DNA of 57,807 bases from Clostridia bacterium (lineage in GTDB: Bacteria; Bacillota; Clostridia; Christensenellales; Borkfalkiaceae), in the NCBI GenBank assembly GCA_029055875.1, contig JAIDCJ010000016.1, forward strand, positions 3,075 to 60,881, given 5' to 3'. The position numbers were made by a program, and so were the translations under genes. Below, piece by piece: positions 23,397 through 31,918 of the stretch (positions are counted from its first letter, which is position 1; every line of letters begins with the position of its first letter). The notes under the pieces are model-generated. The model searched no databases. It had not been told where the DNA came from and was given only the letters and a program-made list of their open reading frames with translations.

Positions 23397-26393
23397 TTAT
23401 GCCTTTTCAACCGAAACGACAACTTTATCAACGCCGCCCGACTGATCCTTTCTGTTCACAACGATCATAACCGTCTGTCCCGCTTCCACGTGAACGGTCG
23501 CATAAGGCGCTTCCTTGAACGCATTCTCAGCAGAATACATATCTCCGAGTTCTACGCCGTCTCTGTAATAATAACCGAAATAATAACCTTCGGGTACATA
23601 GCCGCTTGTAACTCCGTCTACCGTATAGGAAACTTTATAATTGGTTTGACCCCACTGTAACGTAGAACAGGTAATGTGATATTCCCCCGCCTCGCTTGCA
23701 GTAAATCTTACGTAATAATCATTGCTGGTATCAGTCTTCAATGCGGTAATTTCCTGACTGCCCACGCCGACTATCTTAAAAGGATTATCGGGTGACGTAC
23801 CGGGATCCGCAACGTCTTCCGTTAAGGTGAACGTCAGACTCCGGAAAGTACTGCCGTATTCCGCAAGATTGATTGCAAATTGATCACCCTCTTTGAGACT
23901 TATTTTTGTGTTTGTATTATACGAGCTTAGATTAAAAGACGAATAAGGTTGGTTCACATAATCGGTGTAAACGTAAATATCATAACGCATAGAAGGATTC
24001 ATATTTGTAACGCTAAACAAGTATGTTCCCGAAGCAGGTACCGTAAAGATTGCAAAATAGTTTGACACATCCTCCAACGCAATCTCATTATCGCTGCCGT
24101 CCAAATTCAGCTCTTTTAATTGAACTACTTTCTTTGAAAGCGTATCCAAAAGATTCGTATGCGTTTCGTCGAAGACTTTTACTACAACATCGTCGCCCTC
24201 GCCCTCAATTTCAAGTGTATAGACGGTTTTATCGTCTTTTACGGTATAAATACCCGTAGCTTTTACGTACCCCGTAATTTCAACGCTGTAATTGTCTTTC
24301 CAGTGTTGCATTCCGTATTGGCAAATAATAGAAATAGTTTCACCCGTAAGCTCGATATCGGAAGGCAGAGGAAGTATCTCGGGCACTTCGTCACCGGAAT
24401 CGCCCACTCTCGGATACTCAACGCCGTTCACATAGATGCTTGCCGCATTGCCATCCTCATCAAGGTTCACCGTAATATTATATTGTCCCGCATAGGTAAG
24501 CGTATTCTTCTTTTGGTTAAACGATGAACCGGAACTGCCGAGCGTCTGCCTGTATTTGTAGCCGCCGTAAATGTAATAGCCGTTTCCGTTTTCGTAAATT
24601 CCAAACTCCGAAGGTACGTTACTGACACCCGCCAAACGATAAATACCGCTGAATTTAGAAATATCAATGGGGTCTTGAGGAACCACGCGGTTAAGCGTTA
24701 AATTCAAAGCACCGTATGCAGTTGTTGCAGTCAATTGAAGTACGTCTTCCTGCGTTTGCGTAAGCGTACAAATTGTGTCTTCCCCATAAAGGCTTGCTGT
24801 GAACGTTGCGTGTGCGTGTTTTCCGCCGACATATCCTACACGCGTTGCAGCGCCGCCGTTATAGCTTGCAGTCTGCTTTTCCTTATCGAACACCAAGGTT
24901 ACAGAACCATTCGTGTACTCACCCGTCACCCAGCCCTCTTCGGGGAAAGGCTCGTCTGTGCTGTCTCTAAGATACATAGCTACGGACTGAGCATCCGTAA
25001 CGCCGTCACCGCGGAGAACGGTTATGTAAATGGTTTCGTTCCTTTCAAGGTCGAAATACAAATCATCATTGACCGCATAGACAGTTTGATCGCCGTCAAT
25101 GCCGGTAGTAAACGTGCATTTTGCCGACGGGCCATAGGTGATTAAGGAAATAATCAATCTGCTTTGCGCGGATGCAGTATACTTTAGGTATAACTTATCA
25201 AACTCGCCGAATGCAGAAATGCCCTCTTCGGAATCTTTAATAATCGCAATTGCGCTCTCTTTGCTGCTGCCGGGAGTAACGACCCACTTCGCATAAATTA
25301 CCGTGTCCGAGGTAATCTGCATATTCTCGAAATCAAAAGGCGTTACAAATTTTGAATCGGCATACCAGTCTTCAAAAACGCTGCCCTTCGGAGCAACGGG
25401 CGTTTGGGGCTTTGTAACATAGCCGCCGAAAAGCACTTCCTGCGCGACGGGCGTATCGCCAATGCCACCCATATTAAACGTTACCGCAAATTTGAAAACG
25501 TATCCGCAGACGTCGCACTTACCGTCTTTACCTTCTGCGTCCGTCTCATTGTCGATTGCATCAACGTGTATCCCGATAGAATCCTTCTTGCCGCAGACGC
25601 ATTCGTTCCAGTGCTCGTCATCATCAAACTTCTTTATGGTATAAGTGTGTTCGTGCAAAGCCTCTCCGCAAACGTCACACTTATTATCCTCGCCTTCGGT
25701 ATAGTGCTCTTCAATAGTATCTTCATCTATCTCGCCGCATCTGCATTCATACCAATGCCGCGCAATATCATGTTTCAGTATTGTGTAATCATGAATCATA
25801 TGGAAGTCAGCGCCGCAAACGTCACACTTATCGTCTGCTTTACCGGTTTCTGCGTTAATCGTATCAACGTGCGCCTCCGGCTCTTTTGTAGGATCTTTTT
25901 CACCGCACGCACATTCATACCAATGCTTTTCGGCATCGGACTTCAATTCGGTATACTTGTGAACAAAGTGAACGGACGCGCCGCAAACGTCGCATTTATC
26001 GTCCGCACCGGCTTCCTCGGTTTCGTTGTCCTTCGTATCAACGTGAGCTTCAGGCGCCCTTGCAGGATTCTTTTCACCGCATTCACATTCGTACCAATGC
26101 TCGGCAGCATCGGACTTCAATTCGGTATAAGCATGCTCGTGCGGAGGCAACACGGTCGCGCCGCAAACGTCGCACTTACCGTCTGCACCGGCCTCGCCGG
26201 TTCCGTTAATAATCTCGTCAACGTGAGAGAACGTAGATTTTTTATCGCCGCATTCACATTCCTGCCAATGGTACTGGCTATCCGATTTCGATTTATAGGA
26301 ATGCTCATGAGACCCCCCTCCGCAGCCTACTGCAAACGCCAGCACGGATGATGCAACCGCCAACATTGCAATCAAAGGAATTTTCTTTTTCAT
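23397..26393 (-). CDS. Large lipoprotein with five Cys/His repeats and an InlB-type repeat
   Basis: A 998-residue exported lipoprotein, first gene of the eight-gene operon. The lipobox AVGC is near residue 24. Residues about 28-300 hold five tandem units of roughly 45-58 residues, each H-x-Y, HW-x-E-C-x-CG, H-x-D and C-D-V-CG: two cysteine pairs plus conserved histidines per unit, like small zinc ribbons. An InlB B-type repeat follows (about 303-372, ending TVIYAKW). The rest is beta-rich, with several segments like pre-peptidase C-terminal domains (FTVPASGTYLFSV; FTASEAGEYHITC). GGGAG precedes the ATG. Metal binding or disulfide formation outside the cell is inferred, not shown. Frequent repeat variation is likely. 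Confidence 0.85.
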   Translation of the reverse strand: MKKKIPLIAMLAVASSVLAFAVGCGGGSHEHSYKSKSDSQYHWQECECGDKKSTFSHVDEIINGTGEAGADGKCDVCGATVLPPHEHAYTELKSDAAEHWYECECGEKNPARAPEAHVDTKDNETEEAGADDKCDVCGASVHFVHKYTELKSDAEKHWYECACGEKDPTKEPEAHVDTINAETGKADDKCDVCGADFHMIHDYTILKHDIARHWYECRCGEIDEDTIEEHYTEGEDNKCDVCGEALHEHTYTIKKFDDDEHWNECVCGKKDSIGIHVDAIDNETDAEGKDGKCDVCGYVFKFAVTFNMGGIGDTPVAQEVLFGGYVTKPQTPVAPKGSVFEDWYADSKFVTPFDFENMQITSDTVIYAKWVVTPGSSKESAIAIIKDSEEGISAFGEFDKLYLKYTASAQSRLIISLITYGPSAKCTFTTGIDGDQTVYAVNDDLYFDLERNETIYITVLRGDGVTDAQSVAMYLRDSTDEPFPEEGWVTGEYTNGSVTLVFDKEKQTASYNGGAATRVGYVGGKHAHATFTASLYGEDTICTLTQTQEDVLQLTATTAYGALNLTLNRVVPQDPIDISKFSGIYRLAGVSNVPSEFGIYENGNGYYIYGGYKYRQTLGSSGSSFNQKKNTLTYAGQYNITVNLDEDGNAASIYVNGVEYPRVGDSGDEVPEILPLPSDIELTGETISIICQYGMQHWKDNYSVEITGYVKATGIYTVKDDKTVYTLEIEGEGDDVVVKVFDETHTNLLDTLSKKVVQLKELNLDGSDNEIALEDVSNYFAIFTVPASGTYLFSVTNMNPSMRYDIYVYTDYVNQPYSSFNLSSYNTNTKISLKEGDQFAINLAEYGSTFRSLTFTLTEDVADPGTSPDNPFKIVGVGSQEITALKTDTSNDYYVRFTASEAGEYHITCSTLQWGQTNYKVSYTVDGVTSGYVPEGYYFGYYYRDGVELGDMYSAENAFKEAPYATVHVEAGQTVMIVVNRKDQSGGVDKVVVSVEKA

Positions 26394-26726
26394 ACTTCAC
26401 GCTCCCTAAACCAAATCTCATTTGATTGCCCTTCTTATTTGTCAAAAGCTCAATCAAGAGATTTATTCATAAAACGAACTTTTTTTGAAATAAATATTCA
26501 AAAAATATTCATTTTTATTATATTATCATAAATCACATACTTTCGTCAAGTGATTTGATTTTTATCATTTTATATGTGAAATGATTGAATTTTGTTACAT
26601 TATTGTGTTAATTATTATCATATCTTTATTCATATATGCAACAAATATAAGATAAACTTATGGGAAACATTGCAGGGGGTTATAAATTTATACAAATATT
26701 TTTGAAAACTATTGCAAATGCATGAA
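26394..26726. other. AT-rich intergenic region, no gene seen
   Basis: About 330 bases, very AT-rich, separate the lipoprotein start from the ROK-kinase terminator. Besides the lipoprotein promoter (26520-26549) and its roughly 115-base leader, which can form a T/A-rich hairpin (about 26478-26503), I find no reading frame, tRNA or repeat of note. Confidence 0.7.
26520..26549 (-). promoter_or_regulatory. Promoter of the MoxR/vWA/lipoprotein operon
   Basis: Minus strand TTGACG (26544-26549), 18-base spacer, TAATAT (26520-26525). It gives a leader of roughly 115 bases ending in GGGAG and the lipoprotein ATG. Confidence 0.55.
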
Positions 26727-26776
26727 AAAAAAGCGGAAAATATCGACGTTATCCGTTGATATTTTCCGCTTTTTAT
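26727..26776 (-). terminator. Terminator of the DUF1934-mbl-rho-ROK operon
   Basis: Arms of at least 14 bp (26731-26744 and 26758-26771) flanked by A and T runs, 22 bases after the ROK kinase stop. Long and symmetric, so it could act in both directions. Confidence 0.9.
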
Positions 26777-26797
26777 ACGTTTATGTAAATATATACA

Positions 26798-27745
26798 TTA
26801 CAGCCTTTCAAGTGCATATTGTGCCGCACCGTAGATTCCCGCATCGTTTCCAAGCTCTGCACACAGAATCTCAAGCGGAGCATAATCCTTTGAAACGTAA
26901 ATCCGGGGATATACGTATTCTTTAAGGGGTTTTAGGAGCAATTCCTTTTCCGCGGAAATTCCCCCGCCGATGATGACTGCCTGCGGACGAAGCACATTGA
27001 CCAAATTGACAATCCCCTCGCCCAATCCCGCAACGTATCTTGTAAGTGCGGTTTCGGCGGCAGGATCTCCTTCACGCGCCGCAAGGAAAACCGTACGGCC
27101 GTCTACGTCTTCAAGCGTCTGTGCGTATTTCCACATAGCGCTCTTTCTTTCCTTTTGCATTCTCTCTTGCGTAATCTGAACTAGTGCACGCGCCGAAGCA
27201 TAAACCTCGTAACAGCCTCTTCTGCCGCAACTGCACAACTCGCCGTTCTGACGAATCACCATATGCCCGATTTCCGCACCCGCACTACGGAAGCCCTCGT
27301 AGAGTTTCCCGCCGAGGACGATTCCCCCGCCGACACCCGTACCGATGGTCACAAGAAGAGAATTGTTATACCCCCTTCCCGCGCCGTATTTTGCTTCACC
27401 GAGTGCAGCGGCATTCGCATCGTTCGTCACGTAAGTCGGTTTGCCGGAATATTTCTGAACAAGCTCGGCAAGAGGAGCGTTTTTCCAACCGTAGTTGGTC
27501 CAGGAAACGACGGTACCCGTTCTGCTGTCAATGACGCCGGGCGAACCGATTCCGATTTCGCTTATGTTTTCAAACGGAACGCCCGCACTTTCCGCCGTCT
27601 GCCTGCACAGATTGGTAAGCGCAAACGCCGTTTCATTTACCGCATGTTCCGCCGATGTCTCCACACGCGATTTTCCAACAAGTTTTCCGTTTTGCAAGAT
27701 TGCCGCTTTGGCGGACATGCCGCCAAGATCCACGCCGATTACCAT
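26798..27745 (-). CDS. ROK family sugar kinase, probable glucokinase
   Basis: A 315-residue cytoplasmic kinase. The phosphate-binding loop is GVDLGGMSAKAAI at the N-terminus, the sugar-binding ENISEIGIGSPGVID and TNDANAAALGEAKYGAG lie mid-protein, followed by IGTGVGGGIV. The ROK zinc site is GHMVIRQNGELCSCGRRGCYE. The length and motifs match clostridial glucokinases (glucose to glucose-6-phosphate), but ROK kinases of other specificity share them. It follows rho by ten bases with AAGGGG before its ATG, an unexpected partner for rho. Confidence 0.92.
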   Translation of the reverse strand: MVIGVDLGGMSAKAAILQNGKLVGKSRVETSAEHAVNETAFALTNLCRQTAESAGVPFENISEIGIGSPGVIDSRTGTVVSWTNYGWKNAPLAELVQKYSGKPTYVTNDANAAALGEAKYGAGRGYNNSLLVTIGTGVGGGIVLGGKLYEGFRSAGAEIGHMVIRQNGELCSCGRRGCYEVYASARALVQITQERMQKERKSAMWKYAQTLEDVDGRTVFLAAREGDPAAETALTRYVAGLGEGIVNLVNVLRPQAVIIGGGISAEKELLLKPLKEYVYPRIYVSKDYAPLEILCAELGNDAGIYGAAQYALERL

Positions 27746-27755
27746 ATTTTTCCCC

Positions 27756-29198
27756 TTATTTGTTTTGATATATTTTCAGCCATTCGGGTAAACGCGAAAT
27801 AAACTCCGCATTATCCGACGTCTTTTTCATCATATCAATGATTCCCGAAGCATTTTGAGCAAGCCCCGTCGCGCGCATTTTGTTCACCGCGTCAAGTTCC
27901 TGCGGCGCGAGAAGAAGCTCTTCTTTCCGCGTTCCCGAACGGTACAAGTCGATTGCAGGATAAATTCTGCGCTCGGCAAGCTCGCGGGAGAGCACAATAT
28001 CCGCGTTGCCCGTACCCTTGAACTCCTCGTATATTACGTCGTCCATTCGGCTCCCCGTATCCACAAGCACGGTCGCAAGAACGGTAATACTTCCCGCTTC
28101 TACCGTATTCCTCGCTGCGCAAAAAAAGCGCTTTGGTTCAACGAATGCACCCGCATCCAGCCCGCCCGAAAGTGTTTTACCCGTACTCTCCGCAATATAA
28201 TTGTAAGCGCGGGTAAGCTTGGTAAGCGAATCAAGCAATATAACGACGTCTATCCCCTGCTCTGCCATACGCTTTGCGTGCGCAATGGTGAGCTGGGCGG
28301 CACGCGCATGACGGTCTGCGCTTTCGTCAAACGTGGAAGATATCACTTCCGCGTTCTTGAGCTCGGACCGAATATCCGTGACTTCCTCGGGACGTTCGTC
28401 AATTAAAAGCACAATCAGGCTGATTTCTTTATGATTGGTTTCAATAGAGCAGGCAATTTCTTTGAGAAGCGTCGTTTTGCCCGCTTTGGGCGGTGCGATA
28501 ATAAGCGCACGCTGACCCTTGCCGATAGGCGCAAACAAATCGAGTATCCGCAAGGAAAGCGGACTTCCGACAGTGGAAAGCGCAATCTTTTCCTTGGCAT
28601 ACTGCGCCGTGAGCGAATCGAAATAGCGACGCTCGTGCAAAGTATCGATAACAAGTCCATTGACACCCATTATCTTATCGAGCGCGGGTGATTCGTTTTT
28701 CTGGCGGGGTTTTACCGTACAGGAAACAAAATCCCCCTCTCTCAACTTATAGTTATGAATTACGGCTGTGGACAAAAACACGTCGCCACCGTTTGCCGCA
28801 GGCTGGCAGTTATTTGTACGCAAAAAGCCGTAACCGCCCGCGGTGATTTCTAAAATACCCGTATATATTTGTTGATCGAACACACTCTCGCTTTGCTCAC
28901 CCGATGCAACGTGCATAATACCGTTTTCGGGATTGTCTTGAGCTTCTTTGCGAATCCGTTCAATCCTTTCCAAAATCTCGGGCGCAATATAGTCCGTTTT
29001 AGCGGGTGCGCCGCGGTTAGAACGGGGAGCAGGCTCCGCTTCCCCAATCAGAATAGCGATAAGAGATTCTACGAGTTTCTCTTTAATCGTAGACGACGCC
29101 TGCGCTACACCGAAATGTCTGCCGAGAACCCGAAGCGTCGCAATCGGAAGAGGATCCAAAACCATCCGAAATTCTTGTTTGGTGTATGACTCTCCCAT
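27756..29198 (-). CDS. rho: Transcription termination factor Rho
   Basis: A 480-residue hexameric RNA helicase that stops transcription of untranslated RNA. The N-terminal Rho helix-turn region (about 10-50) is followed by a short charged linker, the cold-shock-like RNA-binding domain ([16 protein letters not shown], about 113-180), and the RecA-type motor with Walker [14 protein letters not shown], Walker [17 protein letters not shown], the Q-loop FVEPKRFF and [30 protein letters not shown]. Its ATG directly follows the stop of the upstream hydrolase. It has a single-copy core role but sits in an operon with DUF1934 protein and a hydrolase. Confidence 0.97.
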   Translation of the reverse strand: MGESYTKQEFRMVLDPLPIATLRVLGRHFGVAQASSTIKEKLVESLIAILIGEAEPAPRSNRGAPAKTDYIAPEILERIERIRKEAQDNPENGIMHVASGEQSESVFDQQIYTGILEITAGGYGFLRTNNCQPAANGGDVFLSTAVIHNYKLREGDFVSCTVKPRQKNESPALDKIMGVNGLVIDTLHERRYFDSLTAQYAKEKIALSTVGSPLSLRILDLFAPIGKGQRALIIAPPKAGKTTLLKEIACSIETNHKEISLIVLLIDERPEEVTDIRSELKNAEVISSTFDESADRHARAAQLTIAHAKRMAEQGIDVVILLDSLTKLTRAYNYIAESTGKTLSGGLDAGAFVEPKRFFCAARNTVEAGSITVLATVLVDTGSRMDDVIYEEFKGTGNADIVLSRELAERRIYPAIDLYRSGTRKEELLLAPQELDAVNKMRATGLAQNASGIIDMMKKTSDNAEFISRLPEWLKIYQNK

Positions 29199-29861
29199 TT
29201 ACTTTGCGCGCTCCATTACGATGATTTGTGTGGATTCATCGGAAATATCGTCGCGGAAAAATTCGAGCTCGCTCTCTTCCGATTCGATCACTTCAACCTC
29301 TTCCATATCGTCATCGTCAAACAGGTCGGTGAATTCGTCTACCTTTTCAATATCGATTTCCAAACCCTTCGTCTTGTAGTGCATGGGAACGACGACGGAA
29401 GGCATAATTCTATCAACGTATTCTTTGGCCTGTTCCGCATCAATGGTATAATTTCCGCCCACGGGAATGAGCAGAACGTGAACGGGAAGCAACGCTTCGA
29501 GGAGCGAAGAAGAACATTCCTCCCCCATATCGCCAAGGTGACAAATTTCAATTCCGTCCATACGGAACTTGAAGATGAGATTTTCTCCGCGTTTTGCGCC
29601 GTTTTCGTCATCGTGGAAGCACTTGATTGCCGTAATATGCACGCCTCCGATTTCGTAATTCCCCTCTTTATTGAGTACAATCGGCTTTCCGCCAACTGCA
29701 TCCACATTGTTGTGGTCATAATGTGAGTGGCTTACCGTCACAACGTCGGCATTTACGCGTGGCAAATCAAACCCGACGTCGCCGTACGGGTCTGTTACGA
29801 TACTCGTTCCCGTACTTTCCGTAAGCTGAAAGCACGAGTGTCCAAGGTAACGTATTTTCAT
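29199..29861 (-). CDS. Metallo-beta-lactamase-fold hydrolase (UlaG/YtkL-like)
   Basis: A 220-residue protein with the compact UlaG-like form of the fold: YLGHSCFQL, VTVSHSHYDHNN (the HxHxDH metal site), HLGDMGEE and a late VVPMHYKT. Members of this group include L-ascorbate-6-phosphate lactonase, but most relatives in Firmicutes have no known substrate. The C-terminal 40 residues are very acidic (DDDDMEEVEVIESEESE), which is unusual. GGAGG precedes the ATG. The gene overlaps the upstream DUF1934 gene by four bases (ATGA) and abuts rho. Confidence 0.87.
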   Translation of the reverse strand: MKIRYLGHSCFQLTESTGTSIVTDPYGDVGFDLPRVNADVVTVSHSHYDHNNVDAVGGKPIVLNKEGNYEIGGVHITAIKCFHDDENGAKRGENLIFKFRMDGIEICHLGDMGEECSSSLLEALLPVHVLLIPVGGNYTIDAEQAKEYVDRIMPSVVVPMHYKTKGLEIDIEKVDEFTDLFDDDDMEEVEVIESEESELEFFRDDISDESTQIIVMERAK

Positions 29862-30250
29862 TTTTCCTCCGAAGTTTCGATTTTCAGTTCCAACTGAAAC
29901 ATTTGAAAATGATCTGAAAAAATCACGTCGTAATGTAATTGAATCAAACAGCCTTTTTCAAAAGGCCGAAAGGAATAAACGGAAGTTTGTACGGGAATTT
30001 CCCCCGCGCCGCCATAACCGCTCACAAGCATTGCCGTGCGCCCGCCAAGGTAAAACGTACAGGAAAGATTCGCCCCCCCGCTCCGTTTCATTTGAAATGT
30101 GGTCTTATCAAACCGTAGCGTTACAAAATCACCCTCTTGCTCATAGCAGACTTCATAGCCGTTATTCTTGCTTTTCAGCCGTCCGTCCGTCTGAAAGACG
30201 TCCGTTTTTCCGTCCGTCGTGGTAGAGATTTCGATTTTGCAACGTTCCAT
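29858..30250 (-). CDS. DUF1934 (YwiB-like) protein
   Basis: A 130-residue protein of the calycin-like DUF1934 family: a beta-barrel with strands such as FVTLRFDKTTFQMKRSGG and the C-terminal LHYDVIFSDHFQMFQLELKI. No enzyme activity is established for this family. It is first in the operon with the UlaG-like hydrolase, rho and the ROK kinase. Seven bases separate the -10 box from its ATG and there is no Shine-Dalgarno sequence, so the message looks leaderless. Confidence 0.8.
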   Translation of the reverse strand: MERCKIEISTTTDGKTDVFQTDGRLKSKNNGYEVCYEQEGDFVTLRFDKTTFQMKRSGGANLSCTFYLGGRTAMLVSGYGGAGEIPVQTSVYSFRPFEKGCLIQLHYDVIFSDHFQMFQLELKIETSEEK

Positions 30251-30257
30251 CTATGCT

Positions 30258-30286
30258 ATTATAAAACAAATTCGGTTATTTGTAAA
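30258..30286 (-). promoter_or_regulatory. Promoter of the DUF1934-mbl-rho-ROK operon, leaderless type
   Basis: Minus strand TTTACA (30281-30286), 17 bases, TATAAT (30258-30263), then seven bases to the ATG at 30250. Confidence 0.75.
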
Positions 30287-30309
30287 CAATATTTGTAAAA
30301 TTTTACAAA

Positions 30310-31125
30310 TTACTTTTCTTTCAAGAGTGAGTGAAAACACTTTCCTTCTTTTAAGAGTTCGCGCAATTTCGCCTCGTCCGATTGCGCCAACGCACCCCGA
30401 AACTCTTCGAGGCGGGCAATCAAACGGTCAAGCTCGCCCGTGAGCGGCACGGCATTCAGAAAAAAGAGTTCCGTCCAAACGTTTTCATCAACTCCCGCTA
30501 TACGCGTCATATCCTGAAAACTGCCCCCTGTAAACCCCGTGCAATTTTCCACATCGGAACTTTTAACGTAAGCGTTAGAAACCACGTGCGCAAGCTGAGA
30601 CGTGAGCGCAATCATTCTGTCATGGTACTCTGCCGAGCACTCCACAATACGCCCGAAACCCATATCTTTCCCAAGCTCTTTCACCGTTTCAAACGCCGCT
30701 TCATCCGTTTGCCCGCACCTCGTAAGAATGAGATTTGCACCGTCAAACAGCGTAACGCTTGCAGAGCCAATCCCCGAAGTTTCCCTGCCCGCCATAGGAT
30801 GCGTTCCGATATAACGATATGCACGCGGGCGGGAAAATACAACGCGCTCAAGCGGCTGTTTCACTCCGCAAATATCCATAACAATTGCGTCTTTCGGGAA
30901 ATTCCCTTCATCGAGCTCACGCATGGTAACGCGCGGAGGCAAGGCAAGTACAATAATATCCGCCCCGTCATAGTCCTTCGCTTCGCCGTCAATCATTTTA
31001 TGCGCGAGCGCATATTCAATCGGTTCACGGCTACGGTTTTTGGCATAAACCGTATGTCCGGCACGCTTTAAGGAAGCGCAAATCGATCCCCCGATAATTC
31101 CAAGCCCGTAGACAACAACCTTCAT
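30310..31125 (-). CDS. tyrA: Prephenate dehydrogenase
   Basis: Oxidative decarboxylation of prephenate to 4-hydroxyphenylpyruvate in tyrosine synthesis. The N-terminal NAD(P) Rossmann motif is YGLGIIGGSI. The substrate region THPMAGRETSGIGSA and the active-site helix AEYHDRMIALTSQLAHVVSNA are typical of TyrA. At 271 residues it has no ACT domain, so no obvious feedback control is visible. AAGGGG precedes the ATG. No convincing promoter is seen upstream; aroA lies 0.8 kb away on the other strand and aroK elsewhere in the window, so the aromatic pathway is scattered. Confidence 0.93.
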   Translation of the reverse strand: MKVVVYGLGIIGGSICASLKRAGHTVYAKNRSREPIEYALAHKMIDGEAKDYDGADIIVLALPPRVTMRELDEGNFPKDAIVMDICGVKQPLERVVFSRPRAYRYIGTHPMAGRETSGIGSASVTLFDGANLILTRCGQTDEAAFETVKELGKDMGFGRIVECSAEYHDRMIALTSQLAHVVSNAYVKSSDVENCTGFTGGSFQDMTRIAGVDENVWTELFFLNAVPLTGELDRLIARLEEFRGALAQSDEAKLRELLKEGKCFHSLLKEK

Positions 31126-31200
31126 TTTTTATCCCCTTTTCGGTATTTTGTATTAATTATGTCACGCATAGTACTGTGTTAATGCTAAAATATCGATGTT

Positions 31201-31830
31201 TTAGAGCCAATTCATAATATTGGAATGCTCTTTCAGTCTTTTTCGGCGCAATTTATAGTCGTGGATAATTCGTTCCACTTCCTGCCAAAATTTGACGCCA
31301 TGATTAAAATGGCGGGTATGACACAGCTCGTGCACAACGATATAGTCGACGATATCACTCGGCAGAAATGCCACACGGAAAGAATACGAGATATTCCCCT
31401 TCTTACTGCAAGAACCCCATCGACCGCGTGCCGACGATATACGCACGGTCGCATAGCAAAATCCGTTTTCTTCGGCAATTTTCGCCGTTCTCTCTTTCAT
31501 TTCTTTTTTGACAAATGATTTCAGAAGACCTATGAGTGCTTTTTCTCTATCCTCTTTGGGAAGATACACAAAACCACTTTTGACTGCCGCTCTTCCACAC
31601 GCAAGGGTGTACTCTCGGCCGAACAGTGAAATACACGCACCGTCCGCAAGGTTCAATTTATTTTTCTCAATCAGCGCAAGGCGTGATCGTATCCAACTTT
31701 GATGCTTCTCAATAAAGCGATTAATCTCTTCATCTTTTATATAGAGAGGTGCGCGTACTACCACTTCCGCATCCCTGTTTACCGAAACCGAAAGCGTCTT
31801 ACGACGGCCCCGCACAATCACAACGTTCAT
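31201..31830 (-). CDS. YgjP-like metallopeptidase domain protein
   Basis: A 209-residue protein of the YgjP/SprT-like (DUF45) group. The zinc motif is YIVVHELCHTRHFNHGVKFW, with the HExxH-like HELCH and a downstream His, preceded by the family's RWGSCSKKGNISYSFR. N-terminal IVRGRRKTLSVSV is a typical opening. The peptidase substrate is not known. The gene is divergent from aroA; no Shine-Dalgarno site lies before its ATG, which is six bases after the -10 box. Confidence 0.9.
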   Translation of the reverse strand: MNVVIVRGRRKTLSVSVNRDAEVVVRAPLYIKDEEINRFIEKHQSWIRSRLALIEKNKLNLADGACISLFGREYTLACGRAAVKSGFVYLPKEDREKALIGLLKSFVKKEMKERTAKIAEENGFCYATVRISSARGRWGSCSKKGNISYSFRVAFLPSDIVDYIVVHELCHTRHFNHGVKFWQEVERIIHDYKLRRKRLKEHSNIMNWL

Positions 31831-31836
31831 AAAAAT

Positions 31837-31865
31837 ATTATAGCACGTTTGAAACCGATTTACAA
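31837..31865 (-). promoter_or_regulatory. Promoter of the ygjP-like gene, leaderless type
   Basis: Minus strand TTGTAA (31860-31865), 17 bases, TATAAT (31837-31842), then six bases to the ATG at 31830. Confidence 0.7.
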
Positions 31866-31882
31866 GAAAAATATTTGTCGGG

Positions 31883-31911
31883 TTGACATTTTCACCCTAC
31901 TGCGATATAAT
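31883..31911 (+). promoter_or_regulatory. aroA promoter, consensus, leaderless type
   Basis: TTGACA (31883-31888), 17 bases, TATAAT (31906-31911), then TTGATTC and the ATG at 31919. No purine-rich site is present between the -10 and the start codon. Confidence 0.85.
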
Positions 31912-31918
31912 TTGATTC

